A DNA stretch of 7,418 nt from an uncultured Sutterella sp. (GTDB lineage Bacteria > Pseudomonadota > Gammaproteobacteria > Burkholderiales > Burkholderiaceae_F): assembly GCA_905197905.1 (NCBI GenBank), contig CAJKAP010000021.1:1-7418 (forward strand), read 5' to 3'. Below, in pieces: positions 6,692-7,418 of the stretch. The translations under genes were made by a program, and so were the position numbers. A model generated the notes under the pieces. That model worked only from the letters and a program-made list of their open reading frames with translations. It was not told where the DNA came from and ran no database searches. Each line of letters opens with the position of its first letter. Within the stretch, counting starts at the first letter, position 1.

Positions 6692-6720
6692 TTGCATCTG
6701 GGACTGACTAAGATTATATT
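6692..6720 (+). promoter_or_regulatory. Sigma-70-type promoter for the candidate small RNA
   Basis: TTGCAT (6692-6697) and TATATT (6715-6720) are separated by exactly 17 bases. The heptamer GTTGCAT also occurs at 6671-6677, 20 bases upstream of the copy that contains the -35 box (6691-6697). Two helical turns of spacing is typical for paired regulator sites. Transcription would begin near 6727 and run into the terminator at 6783-6827. Confidence 0.45.
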
Positions 6721-6726
6721 TTTCAG

Positions 6727-6824
6727 GACTAGCATATAGTGGTACGCGCTGCTAACACTCATATTAGTGAGGCTTATCAGTGCATGAAGGGAGAGGGCAG
6801 GGTAGGCTTTGCCCTCTCTTTTTC
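6727..6824 (+). ncRNA. Candidate small RNA of about 100 nucleotides
   Basis: Between a well-spaced promoter and a strong intrinsic terminator there is no ORF with a ribosome binding site. Two genes flank it, both on the other strand, so neither explains a plus-strand terminator. The predicted transcript has a short hairpin around CACTCATATTAGTG (about 6755-6768), a single-stranded purine-rich stretch, and a terminator hairpin ending in UUUUU, a layout like Hfq-dependent small RNAs. I recognise no known family. Alternatives are that the terminator ends a transcript reading through from further left, or that the transcript acts antisense to the 3' end of the 6859-7416 mRNA if termination is incomplete. 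Confidence 0.35.
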
Positions 6825-6827
6825 ATG
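6783..6827 (+). terminator. Strong intrinsic terminator, plus strand
   Basis: The arm GAGAGGGCA (6791-6799) pairs exactly with TGCCCTCTC (6810-6818) around a ten-base loop, followed by TTTTT. The flanks CATGAA (6783-6788) and TTCATG (6822-6827) are also complementary, so the stem can extend across the U tract. On the minus strand the hairpin is followed by CCTTCATG rather than a T run, so it is mainly a plus-strand terminator, though it may weakly end the minus-strand 6859-7416 transcript, whose stop is 32 bases away. Confidence 0.8.
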
Positions 6828-6858
6828 ACTGTATTAAACTTCAAATCCTTTTTAAAAC

Positions 6859-7416
6859 TCATTGCCTTATTGCGATATTTTTATTAACAATCCCAATTAG
6901 TGTGTTTATTTTTTCATTTATCTTAATATGTCTTTTATCTTGCTCAAGAGAAAGTTTCCTGAATTCATTTTCCCTGCTCGGCACGGCAATTATCAATTCT
7001 TCATAAATTTCTTTTGCTCCTGAAACTTTTTCCAATTCACTGCTGTATTTTTCAATGAGATATCTTATTTGAATGTTTACATCACTGTGTTCATGGCTGG
7101 TAGCACTTGAAAATTGAAGTGAGATTTTTTGGCTTACCTCAATTAATTGCACATTTTCTTTTGCTATATTGAATTCTGATGTGATTGAGTATAAATATTG
7201 ATACACGCCTGATTTTCTTACTTTATTTAATAATCCTTTTTTAACTAGATATTGAATTTGGTTATAAGAAAAAGCTTTTGCCTTTCGATAAGTTTTCGGG
7301 AGTGAGAATCGCTCGACAAGAATTTTTGCTACATCATTACTGGTGAAGTTATCCTTGCAAATGTAGATTATTGCAGAAAATATGTACGACTCAGGGTTGG
7401 ATACTCGACTATTCAT
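6859..7416 (-). CDS. Winged-helix-like protein of unknown function
   Basis: This 185-residue protein is not recognised as a named family. Residues about 8-78 look like a winged-helix DNA-binding fold: helix YIFSAIIYIC, then FTSNDVAKILVERF (24-37), a basic linker, the putative recognition helix YNQIQYLVKKGLL (51-63) and a wing-like KVRKSGVYQYLYSI (65-78). The rest, from about 112, is charged and helical with heptad-like leucine/isoleucine spacing, suggesting a dimerising coiled coil. There is no signal peptide or membrane segment. The gene is very AT-rich with many AAA and ATT codons, which marks it as foreign to the hamAB segment. The ATG at 7414-7416 is two bases from the window edge, so its ribosome binding site is not visible and the start may lie further upstream. 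A regulator of a neighbouring gene outside the window is plausible. Confidence 0.6.
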   Translation of the reverse strand: MNSRVSNPESYIFSAIIYICKDNFTSNDVAKILVERFSLPKTYRKAKAFSYNQIQYLVKKGLLNKVRKSGVYQYLYSITSEFNIAKENVQLIEVSQKISLQFSSATSHEHSDVNIQIRYLIEKYSSELEKVSGAKEIYEELIIAVPSRENEFRKLSLEQDKRHIKINEKINTLIGIVNKNIAIRQ

Positions 7417-7418
7417 AT

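Overview
The window is a mosaic stretch of a bacterial defence (accessory) island. The left two thirds are GC-rich. The right end, from about 6240 on, is clearly AT-rich, so segments of different origin appear to be stitched together. The HipB-like regulator, the E. coli-like promoter spacing and the mixed composition suggest a gammaproteobacterium, perhaps one of the Enterobacterales. No rRNA, tRNA or housekeeping gene is present to confirm the host.

The core is a two-gene minus-strand operon from about 4900 down to 619. A DUF1837-type PD-(D/E)xK nuclease (HamA) overlaps the start of a 1166-residue superfamily 2 helicase (HamB). Gene order, overlap and motifs identify a Hachiman anti-phage system. 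In characterised Hachiman systems the helicase holds the nuclease in check and releases it when damaged or invading DNA is sensed, which destroys DNA in the infected cell. Both genes appear intact, and both use non-ATG starts (GTG or TTG for hamA, TTG for hamB).

To the left (1-618) there is no confident gene. The stretch holds a near-perfect 43-base palindrome (359-401), a short plus-strand ORF across it, and a minus-strand frame directly after hamB. That frame looks like a small CxxC zinc-ribbon protein broken by one TGA.

Upstream of hamA (4900-5130) are small inverted repeats and a possible small acidic ORF. Then, divergent on the plus strand (5110-6166), lie decayed genes: a short helix-turn-helix-like N-terminal module with a very good ribosome binding site, followed in another frame by the C-terminal third of a UvrD/Rep-like superfamily 1 helicase of the kind linked to OLD nucleases and Gabija. 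This looks like the wreck of a second defence module.

The AT-rich right end has a HipB-like antitoxin/regulator gene on the minus strand (6255-6551). Its partner hipA seems reduced to about 32 codons (6163-6261), cut off at the junction with the helicase relic. Beyond it, a plus-strand promoter (6692-6720) and a strong intrinsic terminator (6783-6827) frame about 100 bases with no ORF, a candidate small RNA. The window ends with a minus-strand winged-helix-like protein of unknown function (6859-7416), whose start lies two bases from the window edge.
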